Below, piece by piece: positions 26,089 through 35,176 of a stretch of DNA of 64,000 nt. A program made the position numbers and the translations under genes. Source of the stretch: Niastella soli (lineage in GTDB: Bacteria > Bacteroidota > Bacteroidia > Chitinophagales > Chitinophagaceae); contig NZ_JAGHKO010000024.1 of NCBI RefSeq assembly GCF_017742245.1, forward strand, positions 1 through 64,000, read 5' to 3'. The notes under the pieces were generated by a model. That model did not search any database. It was not told where the DNA came from and was given only the letters and a program-made list of their open reading frames with translations. The number at the start of each line of letters is the position of its first letter. Position 1 is the first letter of the stretch.

Positions 26089-26730
26089 ATGCGTAAAAAG
26101 GTCCTTTTATACAGCCTCTTAGGCTTGATACCCATTTGTACTATAGCTGTTATTTGGTGTAATAATATTATCAACAATACGGCCAAAGGAAAGCTATATA
26201 ACAACGTACAGTCTATCCCTTACAATAAGGTGGGACTCTTGCTTGGCACTTCAAAACATCTCCCCACAGGTTATCCCAATCTGTATTATACGTATCGGAT
26301 AGAGGCGGCGGCCAGCCTGCTGAAAGCCGGTAAAATAAAATACCTTATTATCAGTGGCGATAACAGTAGAAAGGAATACAGTGAACCCGAGGACATGCGT
26401 GCCGATCTGATGGCTGCCGGAATTGATTCTGCTGCTATTTTTCTGGATTATGCAGGATTCAGGACCTTTGATTCCATGGTGCGGTTAAAAGAGATCTTCA
26501 GTCAGGACTCGGTGACCATTATTTCTCAACAGTTCCATAACGAACGCGCGTTGTATATGGCCAGTAAAGAAGGGATCTCTGCTGTTGCATTCAATGCTGC
26601 GGATGTTCAGGCCCGCCAGGGTATTCGGGTACAGATCCGGGAAAAACTGGCCCGCGTAAAAGTGTTTGTCGATTACTGGTTTGGTAAAAAGCCAAAATTC
26701 CTGGGCGATAAGGTGCCTATTCCTGCTTAG
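26089..26730 (+). CDS. sanA: SanA/YdcF-family membrane protein (DUF218)
   Basis: 213 residues. One N-terminal helix (about 5-25) anchors a DUF218 domain in the periplasm. The family pattern is clear: LLLGTSKHLPTGYPNLYYTYRIEAA, YLIISGDN, YSEPEDMRADLMAAGID, AIFLDYAGFRTFDSMVR, and IISQQFHNERALYMA. SanA in enteric bacteria affects the envelope barrier against vancomycin at high temperature; its biochemical activity remains unclear. Its last 14 bases overlap the end of the convergent cyclotransferase gene. Confidence 0.92.
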   Translation: MRKKVLLYSLLGLIPICTIAVIWCNNIINNTAKGKLYNNVQSIPYNKVGLLLGTSKHLPTGYPNLYYTYRIEAAASLLKAGKIKYLIISGDNSRKEYSEPEDMRADLMAAGIDSAAIFLDYAGFRTFDSMVRLKEIFSQDSVTIISQQFHNERALYMASKEGISAVAFNAADVQARQGIRVQIREKLARVKVFVDYWFGKKPKFLGDKVPIPA

Positions 26731-27541
26731 CTTCCCCTGGTTGTGTAAGTTTTAACTGATGTATATGCGGCCACAGCTTTCCGGTCACATAGATATAATC
26801 GGTAGTGGAGTCGTATGCAATGCCATTCAGCACATCACCCGCAGCGTTGGTCAGGGCCGCTTTGAATGCGAGTGGGCTCAGGTCAAGCCTGGCAACCACT
26901 TTTCCATCGGCGGGATCGATCTTTACGATGTTATTGGTTTGCCAGATATTGGCATAGATATATCCTTTGATATATTCCAGTTCATTTAAACTGTCGCGTT
27001 TGGCGCCATTTTCGGTTACCGCTAGCTTTTTATAAATGCTGAAATTATCGTTGTTTATATAGTTCAACGTGTCGGTGCCATCGCTCATGATCATACTGGC
27101 GCCATCTGTTGTTAATCCCCAGCCTTCTTTTTGAATGGGGAATTGCCCTATCTTTTTGAAAGACTTTGCGTCATAGATAAATCCAAGGTGATTTTTATAA
27201 GTAAGCTGGTATAGCTTGTCTTTGAAAAACACAATCCCTTCACCGAACAAGCTGTCTTCGGGAAGCGCTACCTTTTTTATAAAGCTGCCTGTTTTCAGGT
27301 CATTTATTCCAATAAGCGATTTTCTGCCTTTGTCGGGCGAACCTGTGCTTTCATATAATTGTCCGTCGTGTAGTAACAGTCCTTCGGTAAACAGCGTGGT
27401 GTCGTGCAGAAAATAATCGACTTCTTTATACTTGATGGCCGGGGTAATAGGAGCCATAACGGCAGGGTCTTCCTCCTGTCCGCTTGAATGGCAACCTGAT
27501 AACAGGACAATGGTTAACAGGGTAAATAAGATTGGCTTCAT
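26717..27541 (-). CDS. Glutaminyl-peptide cyclotransferase (plant/bacterial beta-propeller type), lipoprotein
   Basis: 274 residues. It converts N-terminal glutamine of peptides to pyroglutamate. The leader ends L-S-G-C (Cys17), so the enzyme is lipid-anchored. The propeller shows the family signature TEGLLLHDGQLYESTGSPDK, followed by FGEGIVFFKDKLYQLTYKN, GWGLTTDGASMIMSDGTDTL, ELEYIKGYIYANIWQTNNI and a C-terminal DVLNGIAYDSTTDYIYVTGK, which is diagnostic. The gene is convergent with sanA and overlaps its 3' end by 14 bases. Confidence 0.9.
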   Translation of the reverse strand: MKPILFTLLTIVLLSGCHSSGQEEDPAVMAPITPAIKYKEVDYFLHDTTLFTEGLLLHDGQLYESTGSPDKGRKSLIGINDLKTGSFIKKVALPEDSLFGEGIVFFKDKLYQLTYKNHLGFIYDAKSFKKIGQFPIQKEGWGLTTDGASMIMSDGTDTLNYINNDNFSIYKKLAVTENGAKRDSLNELEYIKGYIYANIWQTNNIVKIDPADGKVVARLDLSPLAFKAALTNAAGDVLNGIAYDSTTDYIYVTGKLWPHIHQLKLTQPGEAKQE

Positions 27542-27664
27542 GGTATTTTAATGGTCAGCAATAATAGTAAGAATATTGCATTTTTTTTGCAGCAGGGCCG
27601 TCAAAAAATATAACCAGCTAAATGCTTTTAATGCCGGTGTTCTTTTAGTATACTTGCTACTGGT

Positions 27665-30600
27665 ATGTCGTCTGCTTTGAAATCTTTGACCAAAACCCTG
27701 GTTTTACTTCCTGTCTGTATGTGTTTGGTATTGCTGCTTTCTGCGCGGCAGCCCACAGCATGGCATTTTGCACATCTTGATTTTAACCAGGGCCTTTCAA
27801 ATAACCAGATCAACTGCATTTACAAAGGCAAAAAGGGGTTTATTTGGTTTGGTACCATGAGCGGATTGAACCGTTTTGATGGTTACAACTTCAAGATCTT
27901 CCGCCATAGTATAAAAGATACCACCTCCCTCTGCGACGATTATATTGCAAAAATTGCAACTGGTCCCGATAATAAATTATGGATAGCTACCCGCACCGGT
28001 TTTAATATCTATGACCCTGCCACGGAAAAGTTTAACCGTCAGGTTGACAAATATTTGCAGGAACGCAAGCTGCCTGCTTATGGATTAACAGATGTGCTTC
28101 CGGCGGGGAATGGGTTTTTGTTTGTGTATCGCGACCTGGGTGTATATTATTATGAGAACAATAAACCGGTATTGCAGCTAACAAAAATACAAACGACCGG
28201 GATCAATATCATTGCCGATGTAAAAACAGATTCAAAAAACAATGTCTGGGTAGTCTATTGCAATGGATTGATAGAACAATATGAGGCATCTTCAAAAAAG
28301 CTGATCAGCAATTCCGGCATCCTGCAACAAAAACAAGGTACCTCTTCTTTATTATACCGGCTGTATATTGATTCGCAGGACGAGTTATGGGTTTTTGGCA
28401 GCGGTCTTGTCAATGGCCTGTATCAGATCAATACCAAAAAGAATACCCTGCAGCAAATAGCCAACAGTGAAGGCATTGCCATACTCAGTAGTAATATCAT
28501 AATGAGTGTGGTGGAAGATAATAAGGGCTTATTATGGATTGCCACCGACCATGGCGGTCTTAATATCCTGAACAAAAAAGGGTACACGGTACAGGTACTT
28601 CAAAATAAACCAAACGATAATACCAGCCTGGCCCAGAACAGTCTGACAGAATTGTACAAGGATGACCAGGGGATTGTTTGGGTGGGTACCTTTAAACAGG
28701 GGATCAATTATTACCACGAAGGCATTATTCAGTTTCCATTTTATCACCACGATGAAGCCAATAAAACCAGTTTGCCTTATAATGACGTGAACGAGTTTGT
28801 GGAAGATGGCAAAGGCAATCTTTGGATAGGCACCAATGGCGGCGGCCTGGTATATTTTGACCGGGATGCGCATTCCTATAAACAATTCCGCCATAACCCG
28901 GCCAATAACAACAGTCTTTGCAACGATGTAATTGTAAGTCTTTTTATTGACCATACCAATACATTATGGATTGGTACTTACTTTGGCGGTCTTGATAGTT
29001 ACGATGGCAACACCTTTACCCATCACCGCCATGCGGCCAATGACAGTTTAAGCCTCAGTGATAACCGGGTTTGGGAAATATACGAAGACAGTAATAATGA
29101 TCTCTGGATCGGTACCCTGGAGGCTGGCCTTGAAAAATATGATCGCGTCAAAAACCAGTTTATCCATTACAAACCCCTGGCGCCAAACTCCGTGCATACG
29201 GGTTATATTTCTTCTATAACCGAAGACAAGAAAGGAAATTTATGGGTTGGTACTTCTTATGGCATTGATGTAAGGAATAAACAAACCGGCGTCTTTACCC
29301 AATTACTGGGGCGCGAAACAAAGCTCAGCAACGATAACATCATTTCCATTTACAACGACAGCCGTGGGAACACCTGGGTGGGTACCCGCGATGGATTGAA
29401 TGTATACGACCCGCAACACAACAGTTTCCAGGCTTTCAGAAAAGAAGATGGCCTTCCCGATAATACCATTTTGAATATACTGGAAGACAATGCCCATAAC
29501 CTGTGGGTGAGTACCCTCAATGGCATCAGCCGGGTAAGCTATTCCCAGTCGCAACAGGAAGGGATCCGTGTCAGCTGTATCAACTACGACCGGTTCGATG
29601 GGTTGCAGGGCGTAGCGTTCAATGAAAATGCTGCTTTAAAAACCAGACGTGGAGAGCTTGTTTTTGGTGGCCCGAATGGGTTCAACCTGTTCGATCCGGG
29701 GAAGATAGCCATCAACACTACCATGCCGCGGGTGCTGTTAACCGGTTTGCAGGTATTTAACCAGCCTATTGAAGCGGGCGATACCGTACGTAACCACGTT
29801 ATCTTACAAAAAGCCATTTCGGAAACAGATGCCATTACCCTGCGATACGATGAAAATATTTTCTCCATTGAATTTGCAGCCCTGGGTTATATCAATAATC
29901 ATAAGACCAGGTATGCCTATCGGCTGAAGGGGTTTAACAATAACTGGTTGTATACCGATGGCAATACCCGCAGGGCCACTTATACCAACCTTGATCCGGG
30001 AAAATATACTTTCTACGTAAAGGCTTCAGATGAACGGGGAACATGGAATGATCAGGCGGTTGCCGTGAGTATTATAGTATTGCCGCCCTTCTGGTTGTCA
30101 CCGCTGGCTTATGTGTTGTATGTTTTAATAGCACTGACCCTTTTGTATTTTGCACGTCGCAATGTTATTCAAAAAGCAAGGATGCGTTTTGCTTTGGAAC
30201 AGGAACGAAAGGAAGCAAGTCGCATGCGTGAGCTGGATCTGATGAAGACCCGCTTTTTCACCAATGTGAGCCATGAGTTTCGTACACCGCTTTCCCTCAT
30301 ACTTACGCCGCTGGAAGGCATGATAAAATCGGCCGGGGGCACGGCGCAACGCACGCAATACCTGCTTATCCATCGAAATGCCCGGCGCTTGCTGAACCTG
30401 GTAAATCAATTACTCGATTTCCGTAAAATGGAAGTACATGAATTGAAATTACACGCCACTGAAGGCGATATCATTCAATTCATCCAGGAATCGGCGGGCT
30501 CGTTTACCGATATTGCTGAAAAGAAACAGATCCGGTTTTCTTTTACAACCGCATTGAACAACCTGCACACCCTGTTCGACCACGATAAACTGGAACGGAT

Positions 30601-31786
30601 CATTTTCAACCTGCTTTCCAACGCATTTAAATTCACCTCCGAGAACGGCACTGTTGCAGTAGCATTAGAATCATTGAAGAAGGCAGGGAATACCTGGCTT
30701 GAAATAAAAGTAACAGACACCGGCATTGGCATACCGCCTAACCGGCATGAAAAGATATTTGAACGGTTCTTTCAACATGAGATCCCGGGCACGCTGATGA
30801 ACCAGGGCAGCGGTATAGGTTTGGCCATTACCAAAGAATTCGTAAACCTGCTTGGCGGCAACATCAGTGTGGAAAGTGCAGAAGGCAAAGGCTCCACATT
30901 TACGGTGTTATTACCGGTAAAGGAAATTTCACCAGCTGTTATTATGCCGGCAGTATCAGAAATTGTCCCAGCTATCCAGGCCCCGGCTAGCCCAATAAAT
31001 CCAGATAGCTCAGCCAAGGAGTTCACCATTCTGCTGGTAGAAGACAACGAGGACTTTTTATTCTACCTGAAAGACAACCTGCGTGAATATTTCAATATTG
31101 CCGAAGCGGTGAATGGGCGGGAGGGCTGGCAGAAAACACTGTCGGTACATCCCGATATCGTGGTGAGCGACATCAACATGCCTGAAATGAACGGTATGGA
31201 GCTGTGCAAAAAGATCAGGCTAGACCAGCGCACCAGACATATCCCCGTTGTTCTATTGACCGCTCAAAATTGTGAAGAGCAGCAATTGCGGGGTATTGAG
31301 ACCGGCGCTGCCGATTACATGACAAAGCCCTTCAATTTTGAGATCCTGGTAAGCCGCATAAAGAACCTGTTGCAACAGCAGCAGTCCATGAAACAAACGT
31401 TCGCCAAACAAATAGCTGTAAAAACTACGGATGTTGAATTGGAGAACCCGAATGAAAGGTTTGTGCAGGAAGCATTGACCATTGTAGAGAAGAATATCTC
31501 CAATGCAGATTTCTCGGTAGAGGAACTAAGCCGCGCTCTTTTGCTTAGCAGAGCCGCCGTATACAAACGGTTATTCGTTTTAACAGGTAAAACTCCTATA
31601 GAATTTATCCGAAGCGTTCGGTTGCAACGGGCTGCCCAGTTGTTAACTAAATCGAAAATGTCGGTGGCGGAAGTAGCTTATGAAACGGGGTTCAACAATC
31701 CCAAATACTTCTCAAAATACTTTAAAGGGGAGTTTGGAAAACTACCCTCTGCCTGGCAGGCAGACGCCAAAAAAGGGGAGAATTGA
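27665..31786 (+). CDS. Hybrid two-component system regulator (periplasmic propeller sensor, kinase, REC, AraC HTH)
   Basis: 1373 residues, a complete phosphorelay in one inner-membrane protein, the type that regulates Bacteroidetes glycan loci by sensing an oligosaccharide in the periplasm. Order: signal or anchor helix (about 10-25); two seven-bladed propellers made of repeats such as KGFIWFGTMSGLNRFDGYN and NDLWIGTLEAGLEKYD (about 35-730); a Y_Y_Y domain (about 745-800); a TM helix (about 808-828); DHp with NVSHEFRTPLS (His870); ATPase; receiver with VVSDINMPEMNG (Asp1169); and a C-terminal AraC-type HTH (about 1260-1365). It lies 627 bases upstream of the GH95 gene on the same strand, its most likely target. 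No SusC/SusD pair accompanies it. Confidence 0.95.
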   Translation: MSSALKSLTKTLVLLPVCMCLVLLLSARQPTAWHFAHLDFNQGLSNNQINCIYKGKKGFIWFGTMSGLNRFDGYNFKIFRHSIKDTTSLCDDYIAKIATGPDNKLWIATRTGFNIYDPATEKFNRQVDKYLQERKLPAYGLTDVLPAGNGFLFVYRDLGVYYYENNKPVLQLTKIQTTGINIIADVKTDSKNNVWVVYCNGLIEQYEASSKKLISNSGILQQKQGTSSLLYRLYIDSQDELWVFGSGLVNGLYQINTKKNTLQQIANSEGIAILSSNIIMSVVEDNKGLLWIATDHGGLNILNKKGYTVQVLQNKPNDNTSLAQNSLTELYKDDQGIVWVGTFKQGINYYHEGIIQFPFYHHDEANKTSLPYNDVNEFVEDGKGNLWIGTNGGGLVYFDRDAHSYKQFRHNPANNNSLCNDVIVSLFIDHTNTLWIGTYFGGLDSYDGNTFTHHRHAANDSLSLSDNRVWEIYEDSNNDLWIGTLEAGLEKYDRVKNQFIHYKPLAPNSVHTGYISSITEDKKGNLWVGTSYGIDVRNKQTGVFTQLLGRETKLSNDNIISIYNDSRGNTWVGTRDGLNVYDPQHNSFQAFRKEDGLPDNTILNILEDNAHNLWVSTLNGISRVSYSQSQQEGIRVSCINYDRFDGLQGVAFNENAALKTRRGELVFGGPNGFNLFDPGKIAINTTMPRVLLTGLQVFNQPIEAGDTVRNHVILQKAISETDAITLRYDENIFSIEFAALGYINNHKTRYAYRLKGFNNNWLYTDGNTRRATYTNLDPGKYTFYVKASDERGTWNDQAVAVSIIVLPPFWLSPLAYVLYVLIALTLLYFARRNVIQKARMRFALEQERKEASRMRELDLMKTRFFTNVSHEFRTPLSLILTPLEGMIKSAGGTAQRTQYLLIHRNARRLLNLVNQLLDFRKMEVHELKLHATEGDIIQFIQESAGSFTDIAEKKQIRFSFTTALNNLHTLFDHDKLERIIFNLLSNAFKFTSENGTVAVALESLKKAGNTWLEIKVTDTGIGIPPNRHEKIFERFFQHEIPGTLMNQGSGIGLAITKEFVNLLGGNISVESAEGKGSTFTVLLPVKEISPAVIMPAVSEIVPAIQAPASPINPDSSAKEFTILLVEDNEDFLFYLKDNLREYFNIAEAVNGREGWQKTLSVHPDIVVSDINMPEMNGMELCKKIRLDQRTRHIPVVLLTAQNCEEQQLRGIETGAADYMTKPFNFEILVSRIKNLLQQQQSMKQTFAKQIAVKTTDVELENPNERFVQEALTIVEKNISNADFSVEELSRALLLSRAAVYKRLFVLTGKTPIEFIRSVRLQRAAQLLTKSKMSVAEVAYETGFNNPKYFSKYFKGEFGKLPSAWQADAKKGEN

Positions 31787-32194
31787 CAAATTATACCATT
31801 TTTATAGACTGTTTTTGTTCACCGGCAACATTTTGATACCCTCATTTAGACAATCTGATACCATACCTGTTACCAACTGCGACTAATTTCACGCCGTCAA
31901 AAAAAGCTACCTGCAAAAAGGGAAAACGGTTTTGATGCGATTTGTACGATCAATGTTCAGGGTTACTACAAACAGTAAAAGGTAGTTAGTTATACAAAGC
32001 TGGTAGCTTTACATGTGATAAAATGTAATATAACACAGGAGACAAACTTTTTATACGGGTAGCCATCTTTTAATTGGAGGTACAGAAACACTAAGGATCA
32101 AGATTGCTCTGGAAACAAACCGCCTGGTTGCAACCGTTGGGGTACATTAAACGGGGGCGGTCTTGTTTTCGGGCAAGCATTAGAGGGCAATGGG

Positions 32195-32383
32195 GAACTC
32201 GCCAATTTCAGATGAACTATTACTGATGAAAAGGAAGAAGGCAGAGAGAGGACTCGTCAATTCGGGATGAACTATGCACAGCAACTCCTTAAACGCTTGT
32301 CAAACTGCGTTGATGCTCTCTGCCTTTTACCTTTTTGCCTGAATTTAATCGCGAGGCTAAAATTGCCTATTGCCCATTGCCTC
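32195..32383. repeat. Degenerate composite heptanucleotide element, copy C, with a 26-base direct repeat
   Basis: A 26-base direct repeat (32195-32220 and 32250-32275, 21 of 26 identical, 55-base period) is followed by heptamers TGCCTTT/TACCTTT/TTGCCTG (32321-32341), a short core ending TAATCGCGAG (32346-32355), seven bases, and a second heptamer array TTGCCTA/TTGCCCA/TTGCCTC (32363-32383). AAGGCAGAGAG (32238-32248) is the inverse of CTCTCTGCCTT (32316-32326). This matches the plan of the elements at 1-150 and 60014-60210. The rest of the spacer (31787-32194) shows nothing recognisable. Confidence 0.7.
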
Positions 32384-32413
32384 CATGTTGTTATCTTCCC
32401 GAAAATTTACCAG

Positions 32414-34825
32414 ATGCCACGCTGCTTGTCATTACTGATATTTTCCCTTCTTATTATAAACGCCCATGCTCAACAACATCCATTACGGCTTTGGTACGAT
32501 GCACCGGCTGCCTATTGGGAAGCGAGTGTTCCATTAGGTAACGGACGATTAGGAGCCATGCCCGATGGCGGCCTGGTAAATGAGCACATCGTTTTAAATG
32601 ATATTACGCTCTGGTCAGGGGCGCCACAAGATGCAGACCTGCCAGGCGCTTACCAATACCTCGATACCATTCAGCAATTGTTGTTTGCCGGAAAGAACGT
32701 AGAAGCACAGGAAGTAATGGCCAGTCATTTTATTTGTAAAGGAGTCGGGTCGGCACGGGCAAAAAGCGCTGATCAGCCATACGGCTCCTACCAGCTTTTA
32801 GGCAACCTGGGTATTCATTATGATTATGGTGTTGACACCGCCAATTTGCAACCCGTGAATTATAAGCGGGAATTATCGCTCGATAATGCCATTGCCACCA
32901 CCACCTTCGCCATTAATAAGGTTACCTATAACCGGGAATACTTTACCAGTTTTGATGACGATGTAATTGCCATCAGGTTATCGGCCAGCCAACTGCAAAA
33001 AATAAACTGCATACTCACCCTCAACCGTCCCGAACGGTTTGAAACAAGCGCTATAGGAAATACGCTGCAAATGGTTGGGCAACTAAACAATGGTACAGAT
33101 GGCAAAGGGATGTTGTACAAAGTGAAATTACAGATACAGGCTAATGGCGGACAGGTGATCGCCGCCAACAACAGCCTTCAAATAAAAAACGCCAATTCCG
33201 CCATTATTTATTTGTCGGCCGGCACCAATTACAAAGCGCCAGCATATGCAGCTACAATAGATAAACTGTTGGCAAAGGCGTTACAAAAGAACTATACGGC
33301 ACAACGGGCAACGCACATTAATAAATACCAGCAGTTGTTTCAACGCGCTTCCCTGACTATAGAAGGTAACAACAAAGACAATTTGCCAACTGATAAACGA
33401 CTGGAAGCTTTTGTGACCGACTCAACCGATAATGGCTTGCCTGTCTTGTATTTTCAGTTCGGCCGGTACTTGCTTATTGGCAGCACACGCGCCGGTTTAT
33501 TGCCACCCAACCTGCAGGGCTTATGGGCTAACACCATACAAACACCCTGGAATGGCGATTACCACCTGAATATAAATATTCAAATGAATCACTGGCCACT
33601 GGAAGTAACGAATCTATCTATGTTGAACGATCCGTTCTTTGGGCTGGTGAAACGCATGATACCGAATGGCGAAAAAACTGCCCAGGCTTATTATAAGGCT
33701 AAGGGCTGGGTCTCGTTTGTGCTAACCAACATCTGGCAATTCACTTCACCCGGCGAAAACTATAGCTGGGGTTCATTCAATACCGGCTCAGCCTGGCTTT
33801 GCCAGATGCTTTATAACCATTATGAGTTTACCCAGGATACGGCGTATTTGCGTAAGCTGTATCCGATCCTAAAAGGGTCGGCGGAGTTTTATCTCAGTAC
33901 GCTGGTAAAGGAACCATCGCAAGGGTGGTTGGTAACGGCACCTTCCAATTCGCCGGAAAATGCGTTTGTATTACCTGATGGAAGAAAGGCCAATGTGTGC
34001 GAAGGCCCAACAATGGACAACCAGATCATACGTTTTTTATTTACGGCTACTGCGGATGCATGTGACCAGTTGCACATCGATGCCGACTTCAAACAGGCCT
34101 TGCAAAAAACGATCGTACAATTACCACCCAACCAGATAGGTAAAGACGGAAGGCTGATGGAATGGCTGAAAGAATACCAGGAAGCCGAGCCACACCACCG
34201 ACATGTATCCCATTTATGGGGTCTGTATCCCGCGAGTGAGATCAATATGGGCACACCGGCGCTGGCGAACGCAGCCCGGGCCACCTTAGTGGGAAGAGGG
34301 GATGAAGGTACTGGCTGGTCATTGGCCTGGAAAATGAACCTGTGGGCGCGTTTACACGATGGCGATCATGCGTTCCTGATACTCCAGAGACTGTTGCGCC
34401 CGGTTCGTGGCACTAAAATGAATTTCACCAATGGTGGCGGCACTTATGCCAACCTGTTTTGTGCCCATCCGCCTTATCAGATCGATGGGAATTTCGGGGG
34501 AACGGCGGGAATAGCAGAAATGCTGATACAAAGTCAGGATAGCACGATAGAATTGTTACCAGCCTTGCCACACGAGTGGAAAAAAGGCCATTTTTCCGGA
34601 TTGTGCGTAAGGGGCGGAGCGGAAGTATCAGCTGCCTGGAACGACGGACAGGTGCGCGAAATGACCATTTTGGCAACAAAAAACCGTTCTTTCGTGATCA
34701 GGAGACCGAAATCAGCCAAAATTGTGCGGATTAAAAAAAATAATAAAATATTAAATACGAGTAACGATACCATTCGCGTTAATATGCACCCTGGCGAAAC
34801 TATTCAACTTTTTTTTGAAGTTTAG
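32414..34825 (+). CDS. Glycoside hydrolase family 95 enzyme (probable alpha-L-fucosidase)
   Basis: 803 residues from ATG 32414. The frame stays open back to 32267, but those 49 codons are translated repeat DNA, whereas ATG 32414 starts a good signal peptide (MPRCLSLLIFSLLIINAHAQ). The N-terminal beta domain reads LRLWYDAPAAYWEASVPLGN and the (alpha/alpha)6 catalytic domain follows. HLNINIQMNHWP (Asn386 and Asn388), CEGPTMDNQII (Glu530) and YQIDGNFGGTAGIAEML (Asp691) match the positions of the two asparagines, acid and base described for GH95. Inverting hydrolysis of alpha-1,2-L-fucosyl linkages is expected; some GH95 members act on alpha-L-galactose. Probably controlled by the hybrid regulator just upstream. 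Confidence 0.93.
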   Translation: MPRCLSLLIFSLLIINAHAQQHPLRLWYDAPAAYWEASVPLGNGRLGAMPDGGLVNEHIVLNDITLWSGAPQDADLPGAYQYLDTIQQLLFAGKNVEAQEVMASHFICKGVGSARAKSADQPYGSYQLLGNLGIHYDYGVDTANLQPVNYKRELSLDNAIATTTFAINKVTYNREYFTSFDDDVIAIRLSASQLQKINCILTLNRPERFETSAIGNTLQMVGQLNNGTDGKGMLYKVKLQIQANGGQVIAANNSLQIKNANSAIIYLSAGTNYKAPAYAATIDKLLAKALQKNYTAQRATHINKYQQLFQRASLTIEGNNKDNLPTDKRLEAFVTDSTDNGLPVLYFQFGRYLLIGSTRAGLLPPNLQGLWANTIQTPWNGDYHLNINIQMNHWPLEVTNLSMLNDPFFGLVKRMIPNGEKTAQAYYKAKGWVSFVLTNIWQFTSPGENYSWGSFNTGSAWLCQMLYNHYEFTQDTAYLRKLYPILKGSAEFYLSTLVKEPSQGWLVTAPSNSPENAFVLPDGRKANVCEGPTMDNQIIRFLFTATADACDQLHIDADFKQALQKTIVQLPPNQIGKDGRLMEWLKEYQEAEPHHRHVSHLWGLYPASEINMGTPALANAARATLVGRGDEGTGWSLAWKMNLWARLHDGDHAFLILQRLLRPVRGTKMNFTNGGGTYANLFCAHPPYQIDGNFGGTAGIAEMLIQSQDSTIELLPALPHEWKKGHFSGLCVRGGAEVSAAWNDGQVREMTILATKNRSFVIRRPKSAKIVRIKKNNKILNTSNDTIRVNMHPGETIQLFFEV

Positions 34826-34843
34826 GTTTATGTAGAAAAAGAG

Positions 34844-34879
34844 AGGCCTCCCGATCCGTCGGGAGGCCTTTTTATTTTG
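34844..34879 (+). terminator. Strong Rho-independent terminator after GH95
   Basis: AGGCCTCCCGA (34844-34854) and TCGGGAGGCCT (34859-34869) form a perfect 11-bp stem with a TCCG loop, followed by TTTTTATTTT. It lies 19 bases after the GH95 stop and ends that transcript. Confidence 0.93.
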
Positions 34880-35176
34880 CCTGCTTGTAGTCTACACATC
34901 TTGCGATCTTTCTATAAGTTTATATTACAACAAATTATTAATTCAGTTGGTTTGCATAATTTTCGTAATTTTCGCCAGCCCAACAGGTTACGTGTTTGAA
35001 GTTTATCGTAAGATCCTGACAGTTCACCGGATTTTTTAAGATTCCTGATAAAAAATTTGGCGCTCGCTGGTATATTAAAGGCAGTGACCAGCAAAAAAAT
35101 TAACAGGTTAGGTCTGTAGTAGCAATTTATATCCGCAGCAATTACAAGTGTAATGCTGTTGTTAATCACTATTGCT
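34880..35176. other. Upstream region of signalling cluster B
   Basis: This AT-rich spacer should contain the promoter of the nine-kilobase plus-strand signalling operon. No exact TTTG / TAnnTTTG pair was found. No coding frame here is convincing. Confidence 0.35.

Noticed and set aside
32267-32413. 49-residue N-terminal extension of the GH95 enzyme
   Set aside because: It is translated from repeat DNA and would hide the signal peptide beginning at ATG 32414.
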